NCBI GenBank assembly: GCA_030686995.1
Contig: CM060704.1
Span: 171,303,718-171,367,717, forward strand
Direction of reading: 5' to 3'
DNA from: Artemisia argyi
Lineage: Eukaryota; Streptophyta; Magnoliopsida; Asterales; Asteraceae
DNA length: 64,000 bases
The notes beneath the pieces are model-generated. The model was not told the DNA's origin and did not search any database. It saw only the letters and a list, made by a program, of their open reading frames with translations. Positions 35,755-47,268 of this stretch are shown here, one piece after another. Position 1 is the first letter of the stretch. Every line of letters starts with the position of its first letter. Made by a program: the position numbers and the translations under genes.

Positions 35755-38027
35755 TGTCACACCCCGCAGAAGGCGGAAACGCGAGGTGCAACATAATCAG
35801 TATACATCGCACAAGAGATATAGAACAATACCATAATTTACATTGAAGGAAAAGTATATCATTACAATATTGTTTTAGCCGACATCGGCAATTAAAATAC
35901 AAAGTTTGGTTTCCAAAAGATAGAGTTTTAGTACATGATGATCAGTAGTGACATGTGAAAACTTCATTATGTAAAGACCTTGAAGAAAAACTTACTGATG
36001 ATCACCTGAAATGCATGAGAGAAAACGGGTCAACTATGAAAATAGTTGGTGAGTATACACGGTTTAAGTAATAAGAAAAACCTTTAACAGAGAGTCCAAG
36101 TTTTCGGTCTTTATGAATAGTCCACAAGGCAAAGGCATTGTGAATCCACTCAGTTGCAAGTCTTGGCCATAACAAGACTTGCAACCTGTGTGTTCACAAC
36201 CCATTGCATATAAAGTAGTACGTTTGATTGTCAAGTACATATGGTCAATATAGTTCACAGTAAGGGCACAAAGTATATAATAAGTCAAGGCCGCTCCGAA
36301 CAAGGGAGACTTTATAATGTTGCTCCGAACATGGGAGACTTGAAGTCACTCCACCACCTAGGCGAGATTTATTAGTCACTTCACCGACTTGGCAAAGATT
36401 TATTAGTCACTCCACCATGGCGAGATTTATTAAGGATGCTCTGAACATGAGAGACTTTATAACGTTGCTCCGAACAAGGGAGACTTTAAGTCTTAGAACG
36501 TACGGCACATTAAGTCTAAAAGTTCAAGTCAAAAGGTTCAAGAGTGCAAACAAGTTAAAATGTCAAGACAAGTCAAAAAGTTCAGATAATAGTGTTCGTA
36601 AATAGTAAACAAGTTTGTTTAAGTACGTTTTGCTTACTAGCATAAATAGTGAAACAAGAGTCTTTTAAGTTCATATGAGAGTAAACAGTATTGTTCATGC
36701 ATCCACCCCAAAACAATTAAAATAGTTAGAAAAGGGGGTTCGTGAATACTCACCTGTTACGAGCGATATGATGACAAAATGTATGAACTGAAATAAGGCG
36801 CGTACTCTAACCGCAACCTAAAGTGATAATGATTATGACCAAGAACACTAAACCTAAGTTTATACCCAAGCTTCCAACACTTATGCCTTGCAAGCCCTTA
36901 ACCCAATTTAGCTCTTAATAAGTTGTATTCTTCTTATTGTTGTTCGAAAGCAGGTGGTAAACAAGGAGAGAATTGTGTGTATTATTTTCTTTTACTTGTG
37001 ATAAATACTAGTTAGTGCTTCCCTTTTATATAAAGCTCAGAGTATGGCCTTTTTAGTATAAAAGTACTTCTTGACTTCTAGTAACTAGATTAGATAAAAT
37101 AATACAATGGGAAAGTGTGATGAGGCTTGGTGTCGACCAAAGGGAAGTTAAGAGACCAAAGGACTTCCAACTTTTACATTAGCTTGTATTTGGGAAGTTT
37201 ATTTGTTGTGCAAAAGGGTTTTTTTTTGGTCAAAGAAGCAATCTTTAAAAAATATATATAGGGTGTTCGTTGGTGGCTGACAAAGGAAAGGAGAAAGAGG
37301 CAATTGTTTATTAACCTACACTACATAAATTTAGTACTCAATTACAAGAGGGTGGCGTTTGGTATTTTTTTTGTCAGCCAAAAATGAGGGAACAACTAGT
37401 CAAGCCACTCTTTTTCTTGTACACTTTAGTCTTCATTAGTTGTTTATATGTCAAATATGTAGTCAAAGATCTTTCACCTAGCCTTACTATTGAACCTAGG
37501 GGGACGGCTCAAATAGAGAAGAAAAAGAGAAGAAATCATGTGGTTTTATATAAAAATGTATTTTGCGAGTGTATTGGGTATTAATAATAGGTATTGGGTA
37601 ATAGTTTTGTAGTTAACATTAAATACGTATAATTAAGTGGGCTTAGTAAAATAATTATAAAAGTGTAAGAAAATAATTTTTGTACTTTTGTAGTAATTTG
37701 GGAAATGTAAGAACGTACTAAAATAATTGTTGGGTGTGTCGGGTACATTTTTCAATTAAATCGTGAAAAGCCTTTATTAAATTAATACTCGTGAGTAAAT
37801 AAAGATGCAGTCGCTCTAGCAATTAAATTATGAACTGGTGTAGTGGCAAGGTACCGTAATGTTTTAGACTAAATATAGTCTAAAGTCACAGTGCACAAGA
37901 GGGTTATTCTAGTTTTATGTTTATTTAACTAAAAAGTTATACGTAAAAAGTGTTCTTATAAAGTTTTAAAATTAATAAATCAGAGTTTGGAAATAAATGT
38001 TGACGTGGAAAATTACGGATTGTTACA
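35755..38027 (-). repeat. Array LTR 5
   Basis: 2,273 bp. Private changes: cattatgtaaag, one T fewer in the poly(T), aatgttttagac. Confidence 0.92.
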
Positions 38028-38888
38028 GTCTACCAGCCATAAAAGGAATCTCGTCCTCGAGATTCAGTTCGTTCATTCTATAGACGCATGTGATCCCGCT
38101 CAAATTTGATGAGGCAAACTTTCCCAATCTCGAACATAGCCCTCAAAAGACCTTTAGTTAGTCGCTTCTAATTTAATCTCACAACTCATCCGACAAGAAC
38201 TGTCATGAGATTAAACTGAAACGAATTGAGTAACGACTTGACTCTCAGCTTGATTTTCGCAACTCATCAGACAAGAACTGTCACTAGAATCAAGCTAGGA
38301 ATCAATCTGTCTGGAAGATAGGATTCAACATCCTTGAAAAAGGTCTTTTGAAAGATTTGCTCGATTTTAGAATTGTTTACACCAATCAAATCAACTAATA
38401 AAAATATAACTAGGGTCGATGTCGTTAGGTCTCAGAGTAATCAATGTCGTGAACTTCGACAGATGGTGCAATGACAGTCGTGACATAGAGATCATAAAAT
38501 GACGAGAACAAAGACGTGCTTAGTCTAACGAGTTATAAGATAGAAAAGATAAAGTATACACATAGAAGCATATATAAGGTACGATAACACAAACGCGAAC
38601 ATACAAGCAGGTTATGGATACCCACCCGACCAATGCAATTTCAGGTGACCAGACTCTTTAGACCCGACCAAACATGATCTAAGACTACTACTCCCTTCAT
38701 CGCATGATTCTTCCTGAATTATACATAGGTGATCAGGCTATGCATACTTGAGGATTAATAATGCAATGCTAGGACTAGTCGACTCGTATGATTTTTGGTG
38801 TTTAAGAAAAACGTTATTTTGGTTATAGTTGCGATTTTTATTTTAGAAAAATCGGCATTCTCTATAACCTCTAGCTCTGATACCAATC
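38028..38888 (-). repeat. Array internal region 5
   Basis: 861 bp. As unit 4, with private gatcataaaatg. Confidence 0.9.
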
Positions 38889-41162
38889 TGTCACACCCCG
38901 CAGAAGGCGGAAACACGAGGTGCAACATAATCAGTATACATCGCACAAGAGATATAGAACAATACCATAATTTACATTGAAGGAAAAGTATATCATTACA
39001 ATATTGTTTTAGCCGACATCGGCAATTAAAATACAAAGTTTGGTTTCCAAAAGATAGAGTTTTAGTACATGATGATCAGTAGTGACATGTGAAAACTTCA
39101 TTATGCAAAGACCTTGAAGAAAAACTTACTGATGATCACCTGAAATGCATGAGAGAAAACGGGTCAACTATGAAAATAGTTGGTGAGTATACACGGTTTA
39201 AGTAATAAGAAAAACCTTTAACAGAGAGTCCAAGTTTTCGGTCTTTATGAATAGTCCACAAGGCAAAGGCATTGTGAATCCACTCAGTTGCAAGTCTTGG
39301 CCATAACAAGACTTGCAACCTGTGTGTTCACAACCCATTGCATATAAAGTAGTACGTTTGATTGTCAAGTACATATGGTCAATATAGTTCACAGTAAGGG
39401 CACAAAGTATATAATAAGTCAAGGCCGCTCCGAACAAGGGAGACTTTATAATGTTGCTCCGAACATGGGAGACTTGAAGTCACTCCACCACCTAGGCGAG
39501 ATTTATTAGTCACTTCACCGACTTGGCAAAGATTTATTAGTCACTCCACCATGGCGAGATTTATTAAGGATGCTCTGAACATGAGAGACTTTATAACGTT
39601 GCTCCGAACAAGGGAGACTTTAAGTCTTAGAACGTACGGCACATTAAGTCTAAAAGTTCAAGTCAAAAGGTTCAAGAGTGCAAACAAGTTAAAATGTCAA
39701 GACAAGTCAAAAAGTTCAGATAATAGTGTTCGTAAATAGTAAACAAGTTTGTTTAAGTACGTTTTGCTTACTAGCATAAATAGTGAAACAAGAGTCTTTT
39801 AAGTTCATATGAGAGTAAACAGTATTGTTCATGCATCCACCCCAAAACAATTAAAATAGTTAGAAAAGGGGGTTCGTGAATACTCACCTGTTACGAGCGA
39901 TATGATGACAAAATGTATGAACTGAAATAAGGCGCGTACTCTAACCGCAACCTAAAGTGATAATGATTATGACCAAGAACACTAAACCTAAGTTTATACC
40001 CAAGCTTCCAACACTTATGCCTTGCAAGCCCTTAACCCAATTTAGCTCTTAATAAGTTGTATTCTTCTTATTGTTGTTCGAAAGCAGGTGGTAAACAAGG
40101 AGAGAATTGTGTGTATTATTTTCTTTTACTTGTGATAAATACTAGTTAGTGCTTCCCTTTTATATAAAGCTCAGAGTATGGCCTTTTTAGTATAAAAGTA
40201 CTTCTTGACTTCTAGTAACTAGATTAGATAAAATAATACAATGGGAAAGTGTGATGAGGCTTGGTGTCGACCAAAGGGAAGTTAAGAGACCAAAGGACTT
40301 CCAACTTTTACATTAGCTTGTATTTGGGAAGTTTATTTGTTGTGCAAAAGGGTTTTTTTTTTGGTCAAAGAAGCAATCTTTAAAAAATATATATAGGGTG
40401 TTCGTTGGTGGCTGACAAAGGAAAGGAGAAAGAGGCAATTGTTTATTAACCTACACTACATAAATTTAGTACTCAATTACAAGAGGGTGGCGTTTGGTAT
40501 TTTTTTTGTCAGCCAAAAATGAGGGAACAACTAGTCAAGCCACTCTTTTTCTTGTACACTTTAGTCTTCATTAGTTGTTTATATGTCAAATATGTAGTCA
40601 AAGATCTTTCACCTAGCCTTACTATTGAACCTAGGGGGACGGCTCAAATAGAGAAGAAAAAGAGAAGAAATCATGTGGTTTTATATAAAAATGTATTTTG
40701 CGAGTGTATTGGGTATTAATAATAGGTATTGGGTAATAGTTTTGTAGTTAACATTAAATACGTATAATTAAGTGGGCTTAGTAAAATAATTATAAAAGTG
40801 TAAGAAAATAATTTTTGTACTTTTGTAGTAATTTGGGAAATGTAAGAACGTACTAAAATAATTGTTGGGTGTGTCGGGTACATTTTTCAATTAAATCGTG
40901 AAAAGCCTTTATTAAATTAATACTCGTGAGTAAATAAAGATGCAGTCGCTCTAGCAATTAAATTATGAACTGGTGTAGTGGCAAGGTACCGTAATGTTGT
41001 AGACTAAATATAGTCTAAAGTCACAGTGCACAAGAGGGTTATTCTAGTTTTATGTTTATTTAACTAAAAAGTTATACGTAAAAAGTGTTCTTATAAAGTT
41101 TTAAAATTAATAAATCAGAGTTTGGAAATAAATGTTGACGTGGAAAATTACGGATTGTTACA
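38889..41162 (-). repeat. Array LTR 6 (outermost 5' LTR on element strand)
   Basis: 2,274 bp. First-haplotype marks, private aaacacgagg near its TGTCACACC end. Ends TTACA directly before the TSD. Confidence 0.92.
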
Positions 41163-41167
41163 CCATA
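41163..41167. repeat. TSD of LTR array, right
   Basis: ccata, identical to 23209-23213. LINE ORF1 resumes here. Confidence 0.9.
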
Positions 41168-43471
41168 ACTAGCACAATTATTATAAAAATAGGCTAGTTG
41201 AGACAAAGACCACTCAGTCCTGACTTTCATGGAAGGATACAAACCAGATTTCATAACATTGCCCACTTCAGATTTCAACATTGGCCACACATTTTTATCA
41301 TACTCATCCTTAGTAGCATCATTAAAAGCTTCCTCTTTATCAATCATATCATGATCTTCAAAAGCTTGATAAGAATTAGAAATTGGAATATCTTCATCAT
41401 TAGAACCCTTAACATTAGCCTTAGAACTTGAACCCCTTACCAATACTCTAGGTTTAAAATTCTCATTATATTTAGTACTCAAAGCAGACTTCTGAAGCAG
41501 CCCATAATTCTTAGAAACCACAGCTTTTGTACCCTTATCAGCATTATTCTTACCACCCTGACCACTCTTATTATTATTATTAGTATTAACACCCTTACTC
41601 TTAACTCCTATGGCTTGAGACTCAGGATAACCCCCTCTAAATTGCTGATTAGGACCTTGTTCGTAAAAACCCTGCTTATTACTACTACCAAAATTCCTAT
41701 TCCTCATTTCATTTTGCTTAACATTACTTTGGTTTACAATAGGCTTGTTATTCCTGCCAACAGTAGTGAAACCATCATCAACCCTTACCTACATTGATGT
41801 TAGCAGAATCAATAACATTGGTCTTTAAAGAATCCTTAATGGCCTTTGCTGCTATCTCTTCCTTTATCTTAGGCGTGATCTTATAAGACCTAGTAGTATG
41901 ACCAAACGGTTTACAATGAGTACACAAATGAGGCTTCCATTGATATTTAATCTCTAACTTACCCACTCTAGCAGGCCTATCCCCAATTTGAGGATACTCA
42001 ATCTCAATAGAGTTTGGAAAATCTTCAATAGCAGAAACTTCTACAAACACTCTAGCAAAATCAAGTTTCCCCGCTTTCTTCAAACACCTTTTCTTCGTTA
42101 ACCTATCCATAAGCATAGGCCTACCTACTCTACTGAAAATTTTCCCAATTCCATTGCCATTACATAATTCCAATGGAATACCATAAATACACACCCAGAT
42201 AGGAATAGTACTAGGTTTAACTTTTTGAAGCCAAATTCTAGGTTCCCACACATTCAACACCAATGGGATGTTATTAACCATCCAAGGGCCACTCTCTAAC
42301 ACATTTTTCATACCTTCCTCATTCTTAAATTTGAAATAGAACAACCCAGCATTAGTTTTAGTAATATCAGAAACCCCATAAGCCCTCCACATTTTACTTA
42401 AATTAGCATTGACCACTCTATAATCCATGGAAGTACCAACAAAGTATCCATAGAGTGGTAGAGCTCAAGCCTCACTTCCCTTCTTAGTATCCTCAACTGA
42501 AATGGCCACTCTTCTAGACCCGTCACTACTTTTTGATAAAGATTGAGGAGCAAAATTCATCTGCAATTCTCTATCTTCAACTTCTTTCTTCATTTTTTCA
42601 GCAAAAGATTCTATGTTTATAGAACCATCAGATTTCAAAGCCTTAACACCAACATTATAAGATGACCATGCATTGCAAGCCTTATAAAACAAACTAGGTC
42701 CAAATTGAACACTAGTCAAGCCTATAGGTGGTTTCTTAAGAATACCCTTGTTACTTTGCACTTTACCAAAAACAAACGTAGAATCACCTTTTCCACCATT
42801 CAACACATCTTCATTAGTTTTCCTAACACCTTCAGACCCAAAATGCTCTCCATCAGCCACTTTGGACGTATCAGTATCATTACTAACTAAACAAGGATCT
42901 ACAATACCATCTACTCCACCCTCCTTATGCTTCATACTATCACTTATATCATTAACATTAGAAGAAATAGGCTCAATAGGCATATTAATGAAAGACCCAT
43001 CATTACCATTAATGGAACAATAACCCTTACTAACAGGCTTCATACAATAATCCTTAACCTTATCATTAATACCTTCCTTAAACATCATTTGAGTAGAAAT
43101 ACTCTTATCATAATTAATTCTATCTAAAACCTTAGATAAAGTATCATCAACAAGAGTATTGCTAACATTAAAACGCCTACCACGCTTTTCCTCCATAGAA
43201 GAAGCAACACCACGACTTCTGTCCTTACCTTCAATCTTTCAAATTCTGAGTCTTTTAAGGATAGCTCCAGCCCCAGCTGAAGTAGAACCAGGGGATGGGG
43301 CCTTCACCTTCACACGATTCTTAGCCCCTTTTGGCCTACCACGTGGCTTAGGAGGACGATTAACATCAAATGGACCAATGGGTTTATGGGTCAACCCTCA
43401 GAAATCATCCCTGTGAGAGTACAAAACTCCTCAAGGATGGAGTCAGGGGGTTTAGGTGGATCCGGTGGCAT
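41163..43471 (-). pseudogene. LINE ORF1: DUF4283 / zinc-knuckle RNA-binding protein (broken)
   Basis: Nucleic-acid-binding ORF1 of the split LINE, from ATG 43471 (MPPDPPKPPDS). A frameshift follows near 43395 and a TGA near 43240. The long frame 42465-43196 is a low-complexity N-terminal region. After another frame change, 41778-42428 carries the DUF4283 fold (NAGLFYFKFKNEEGMKNVL, ESGPWMVNNIPLVLNVW, IPIWVCIYGIPLELC) and a CX2CX4HX4C knuckle whose last Cys is Tyr (CTHCKPFGHTTRSY). 41163-41707 is a Gly/Asn-rich tail ending SLSQLAYFYNNCASYG at the array junction. The ORF continues in 23147-23213 and 9617-9694. Clearly inactive. Confidence 0.87.
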
Positions 43472-43564
43472 ATCAATGGTGAAAGAGAAGAAAAGGAATC
43501 AAAGGGATTACGGAAAAGAAACACAATCGCCAGAGAAGAGAAAAAAAATAAAAGAGTTAAAGAC
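43472..43564 (-). other. LINE 5' leader
   Basis: 93 bp from the LINE 5' end to the ORF1 ATG, pyrimidine-rich on the element strand. Its short length fits a full-length element, with no 5' truncation. Confidence 0.65.
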
Positions 43565-43575
43565 GAGTTTGTGCA
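43565..43575. repeat. LINE target-site duplication, right copy
   Basis: gagtttgtgca, identical to 5117-5127. Confidence 0.85.
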
Positions 43576-44002
43576 ATTTGTGAAAGTGATATAATTTTTT
43601 TAGAAAGAGTGAAAACATAAAGATGATACGTGTGTTAAAAATGAGTGACTGAAATAAGAAATAAAAGAAAAGTTCAAAAAAACTTAATTATTGTATAATT
43701 ATTTTTGTTTATTTAGTGGGAAACTTGATACATTTAGAATAACACCCTAATAATATATCTTTATTATTTACTTGCGAGATTGATTAACTCATATCGACTA
43801 AAACATTTCTTTATAATCACTCTATCATCCATGATTCACATAACTTAAAACACCTAAAATGTTTATATAAGAAAAAGTATAAAATGAGTTATATATAATT
43901 ACGCTTTAGATTTAACAAAATTATTCTTATTAATACTATTAGTGCATTAGTTAATATGGAATAAGTGACAATAATTTAATTTCTCCTAAACATGAATTAT
44001 CT
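43576..44002. other. AT-rich flank, nothing recognised
   Basis: Host DNA just outside the LINE. No open frame, hairpin or element end was found. Confidence 0.4.
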
Positions 44003-44232
44003 AAATCATGTAAAATAAGGGTTTTTCGTTTACACAAAACATATTTTGTTGTTTAGTAACCTTACATAAAATAAACTAGTACAATACATGTGGTGTTGCC
44101 CGGGCACACCGTTTTAATAAATCATGTAAAATAAGGGTTTTTCGTTTACACAAAACATATTTTGTTGTTTAATAACCTTACATAAAATAAACTAGTACAA
44201 TACTCGTGGTGTTGCCCGGGCACACCGTTTTT
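44003..44232. repeat. Two 116-bp direct repeats, each with a palindromic core
   Basis: aaatcatgtaaaataagggt starts at 44003 and 44119. Each unit ends with gtgttgcccgggcacacc, a near-perfect palindrome, then gtttt. The copies differ by about three bases. The palindrome near a repeat end resembles Helitron 3' hairpins, but CTRR is absent. Confidence 0.85.
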
Positions 44233-44303
44233 TAGTGATATATACATATATTGAGAAACTGCATAAGTATATTGCTAATGTAACTCAACTATACACTATA
44301 TTA

Positions 44304-44556
44304 CTCCCTCCGTCCCAAATTTATTGTCCAGTTTGAATTTTCAAAGTCAAACTAGTTTAACTTTGACCATAAATATATATTTTTTGTTATATAATACTTG
44401 ATGAAAAATTATACCATTGAAAAGTACACTTAAAACCAACCCATTTATATATTTTACGTCAAATATTATATAACACCCACAAAAATATTTAAGGTCAAAG
44501 TTGAAGAAGAAAGACTAAAAAAGTCAATAGTGGACAATAAATTTGGGACGGGGTAG
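44304..44556. mobile_element. Stowaway-type (Tc1/mariner) MITE, 253 bp
   Basis: TIRs CTCCCTCCGTCCCA at the left and its complement (tgggacggggtag) at the right, with similarity continuing through aatttattgtcc. TA dinucleotides flank both ends (44302-44303, 44557-44558). Non-coding, with internal inverted symmetry around gtcaaagtt. Confidence 0.92.
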
Positions 44557-44705
44557 TATAAGTTTAACTTTAAAGAATTAGATATATACTCATTAATAAC
44601 AAAAGAATTAAATATACACTATATTTAGTCTCGTGCATATACTCACTAATATGTATACTTGATATTTATAATGCATAACCTTACAAAGTTTTTAGATTAC
44701 AGTTG

Positions 44706-44770
<65 letters not shown>

Positions 44771-44771
44771 T
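44706..44771. repeat. (TAA)n microsatellite, left of RLE-like ORF
   Basis: About 22 TAA units ending directly at the 5' edge of the open frame. Confidence 0.95.
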
Positions 44772-45463
44772 AGGGTGGTTCCGATATCGGGTTTGGGACA
44801 GACTATGAATACTAGAACCTACAGGTGTGTATTATGTTATCGGCTAGGTGTTCCCATATTCTCAGTTCAGATGCCGTGCTCAACTTGTTCTAGGGTTTGT
44901 ACCGGGGATATTTATGGGGACCATGCTGTATCTTGCTCTGGTATTATTGGTATTAAACATCGGCATAACGTGGTGCGCGATGTTCTTGTTGACATATGTT
45001 CTCGGTCGGGGATTTCGGCTTGTAAAGAGGTTGATATTGGGTTTTGTGGGGAAAGGGACAAACCCTTACGTCCTGCTAATATGTTGCTCTACTCGTGGGA
45101 TGGAAGGCTTGACGTATGTGTTGATTTGACTGGGTCATCGCCCTTGACGCAAACAGGTATGGTTGATTTTGTGCCGGGTCGTGTGGTGATCGAGGCTGCA
45201 CAACGTAAACGTGTCAAGTATGAGGCTAAGTGCGCGAATATTGGATATGGGTTCCTCCCCCTCTCTTTCTCTTCTTTTGGGGAAATTGAGAAGGATGCAG
45301 TGACTTTACTTAAGCGAATCCGAAAGTTCTCGATAACCCAAGACATTTGCGCACGTGCTGCTGCTCATATTTTTAGTAGGATTAACTTTTCTATAGCTAG
45401 AGGAGTGGGAGCCCACTTAGTTTCTCGGCTTCCCACTAACTTTTTGTAAAATCCTATGAGTTT
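44772..45463 (+). mobile_element. 5'-truncated non-LTR retroelement 3' end with CCHC and RLE-like motifs
   Basis: An open frame of about 225 codons (44772-45449, no natural start) covers almost the whole insert. Seen: GLGQTMNTRTYRCVLCYRLG, a CCHC finger CSTC...YGDHAVSC, then KHRHNVVRDVLVDICSRSG, LRPANMLLYSWDG with VCVDLTG, VVIEAAQRKRVKYEAKC and a terminal GVGAHLVSRLPTNFL. The order finger, then RPA(N/D)..D, then K/E residues matches the C-terminal finger plus restriction-like endonuclease of RLE-type non-LTR elements, and I recall similar C-termini in plant RT-domain proteins. It is bounded on both sides by (TAA)n, as expected for insertion into, or a tail made of, TAA repeats. The frame is unbroken, so it is recent or conserved. 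Confidence 0.6.
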
Positions 45464-45464
45464 C

Positions 45465-45541
<77 letters not shown>
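45464..45541. repeat. (TAA)n microsatellite, right of RLE-like ORF
   Basis: About 26 TAA units starting 14 bp after the ORF stop. It could be the element tail or the rest of a split TAA target. Confidence 0.95.
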
Positions 45542-46249
45542 GTAACAGTGATGCCAAAACCAGTATCAGATAATCTTATGGAGCTAAATTAAGTAGTCAA
45601 ATAAACAAAGCTAAAAAATAAAAATATTGAAAAAAAATAAAAGATAAGTTAAGTCATAAAATGACTCAAAATTTTAAAAAAAATAATAATAATTAAATAT
45701 TTGCCATTTCTATTATTATATAAAAGATTATTTCAACATACTTTTCTTGCGAAACTAAAACTTGCAAAAAGTGACATAGACAAACATTTTGAATAAAATT
45801 GGCATAGAACTAAAATACTAACTAAAATAGAAAAAGAAAAATCTGAGTTACAACAAGATTAGACCGAAGGGAGTGGTCGTGACCAAAGTCCCGTGACAAG
45901 CAACGAAACATAAGCCCAAGTCACGATCAAATTGTTGCTTCTATGGTGACTTGCTCACACATAGTAAGAGTTACAAAAATATGAGGACTAATTCCAAAAC
46001 TAATTATTTTTTATTTATTTTATGAGTGTGTGTGAAATATTTAGTGGTGTATATTTGTATAAAATAAGTATTTTAATAAAAGATGAGAGCAAGATGATCA
46101 AAACGGGTGAAATACGAGATAAAAAAAGAAACACAGTATATGGATATTGGCACATTTAGCGGTGCCCTTTATTTAATTTCCCAAAATCCCATCTCAATCA
46201 CTCTACCAAGTACATTACGCAACTCTTTGATCTCATCTTATTTCACAAT
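45542..46249. other. AT-rich 5' flank of the dioxygenase pseudogene
   Basis: No coding frame. It should hold the former promoter of the exon at 46250; a tatttaattt-like stretch at about 46170 is the nearest AT box, but it cannot be assigned. Confidence 0.4.
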
Positions 46250-46775
46250 ATGGCTGCACCTTCCAACCCATCAGTGATCGCCTTAGACAAGGCCGCACTT
46301 TCCAAAACTGTCCAGCAGATGTCCATCGATGGCGATCAACCATCGCAGACATACACCGTAAAAGACTTCACATTCGGAGCACTCAAAACCTCACCACCAT
46401 TAGCTCCAATACCCATCATTGACATAAGCTGCTTCTTATCACCTACGTGATCACTTGAGCAAGAAGAAACCGAGCTAGCTAAACTAAGATCAGCTCTTGC
46501 TGCATGGGGCTGTTTTCAAGCTGTGAATCATGGGATTTCGAGTTCGTTTATTGAAAATGTACGTGAAGTTGTCCAAGGGTTTTTCAGCTTCCTGTTGAAG
46601 AGAAAAGAAAAAGTTCCAGGAAACCGGGATCTTCCGAGGGTTATGGACTTATGGTACGGATGCGGTTGTCTCCGAGAACCAAGTTCTTGATTGGTGTGAT
46701 CGCTTTTCGCTCCAAATCTTTCCTGAAAACCAAAGAAACCCATGTTTCTGGCCTGAAAATCCTTCAGGTTTCAGG
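46250..46775 (+). pseudogene. 2-oxoglutarate/Fe(II)-dependent dioxygenase, N-terminal exon (broken)
   Basis: Start MAAPSNPSVIALDKAALSKT, then the DIOX_N signature: PIPIIDISCFLSP, ELAKLRSALAAWGCFQAVNHGIS, SSFIENVREVVQGFF. These enzymes hydroxylate small molecules such as flavonoids, alkaloids or hormones; this one resembles the SRG1-like group. Damage: in-frame TGA at 46449-46451 right after FLSPT, a frameshift after VVQGFF, and another near 46650. Remaining pieces are recognisable in shifted frames (QETGIFRGYG..., ENQRNPCFWPENPSGF). The exon ends CAG|GTAATT at 46775, a normal intron border, but no following exon with the HxD...H iron site was found downstream. It is a gene remnant, perhaps cut by the MITE-rich stretch that follows. 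Confidence 0.82.
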
Positions 46776-46836
46776 TAATTAAGAACATCATATTTTATTG
46801 GTGTTTAAAGAGGTGTTTGTTTTGGCTTTTATAAGT

Positions 46837-47218
46837 GGTGTTTGGCTAAGCTTATGAACTAAGCTTATGCTTATGTTAATATGTTATATAAGCGGCTAAT
46901 GGCTTATATCATCATTTTATAAGCCTTTGCTAAGTGTTGTTAAGTTATAAAGTAGAATGACAAAAAAAAGACATTAACATTAATTTGGTGTGTATATTAA
47001 TTATTAAATGAGGGTATAAAAGTCTTTTATGTAATGTACTAGTATTTATATAAGCTCACCCTTCTCAAATAAGCCATAAAGTTTGTTCTTATCAAAATCC
47101 TCTTATATAAGCGCATAAGCCCACTCATATAAGCTTAGCCAAGCACTTAGTTTAAGCCTATATAACACATATAAGCTCATAAGTTCATAAGCCCATTATT
47201 TAAGCTTAGCCAAACACC
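46837..47218. mobile_element. hAT-like fold-back MITE, about 382 bp
   Basis: Terminal inverted repeats ggtgtttggctaagctta (46837) and taagcttagccaaacacc (47201), 18 bp perfect. The interior is full of cttataagc palindromes. A clean 8-bp TSD could not be picked out, so the family call is tentative. It lies in what would be the first intron of the dioxygenase remnant. Confidence 0.65.
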
Positions 47219-47268
47219 CCTATATATAGTCAGCTTATGGCTTTTTCGGTTTTATGTTTATGTTTCGT

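Larger units (their letters stand above)
23214..41162 (-). mobile_element. Tandem array of a non-autonomous LTR retrotransposon (6 LTRs, 5 internal regions)
   Basis: 17,949 bp built as LTR-(internal-LTR)x5 with a period of 3,135 bp. On the minus strand each LTR starts TGTAACAATCCG and ends GGGGTGTGACA (2,273-2,275 bp). It is followed by gat and a tRNA-iMet primer site, then an 861-bp internal region with no protein domain. The internal end (cgaggacgagattcctttta, then the LTR) resembles the 3' end of Asteraceae gypsy elements, so this is a gypsy-derived LARD-like element that lost gag-pol. Units differ by only a handful of bases. One 5-bp TSD (ccata) surrounds the entire block. Short frames of 60-93 aa recurring every 3,135 bp have no family features. 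Confidence 0.92.

Noticed and set aside
23461..40719. Sets of 60-93 aa open frames recurring every 3,135 bp
   Set aside because: They fall inside the LTRs of the array, overlap on both strands, lack any domain and are kept only because the units are nearly identical.
23214..41162. Array read as satellite DNA or as a gene cluster
   Set aside because: Each unit has LTR ends, a tRNA primer site and a shared 5-bp TSD at the outer borders, which identifies it as an LTR element.
42705..43127. Plus-strand frames of 61-91 aa across the LINE ORF1 region
   Set aside because: Antisense readings of ORF1 without motifs.
44703..44771. N-terminal poly-Ile part of the 248-aa frame
   Set aside because: It is the TAA microsatellite read in frame; the real similarity begins after 44772.
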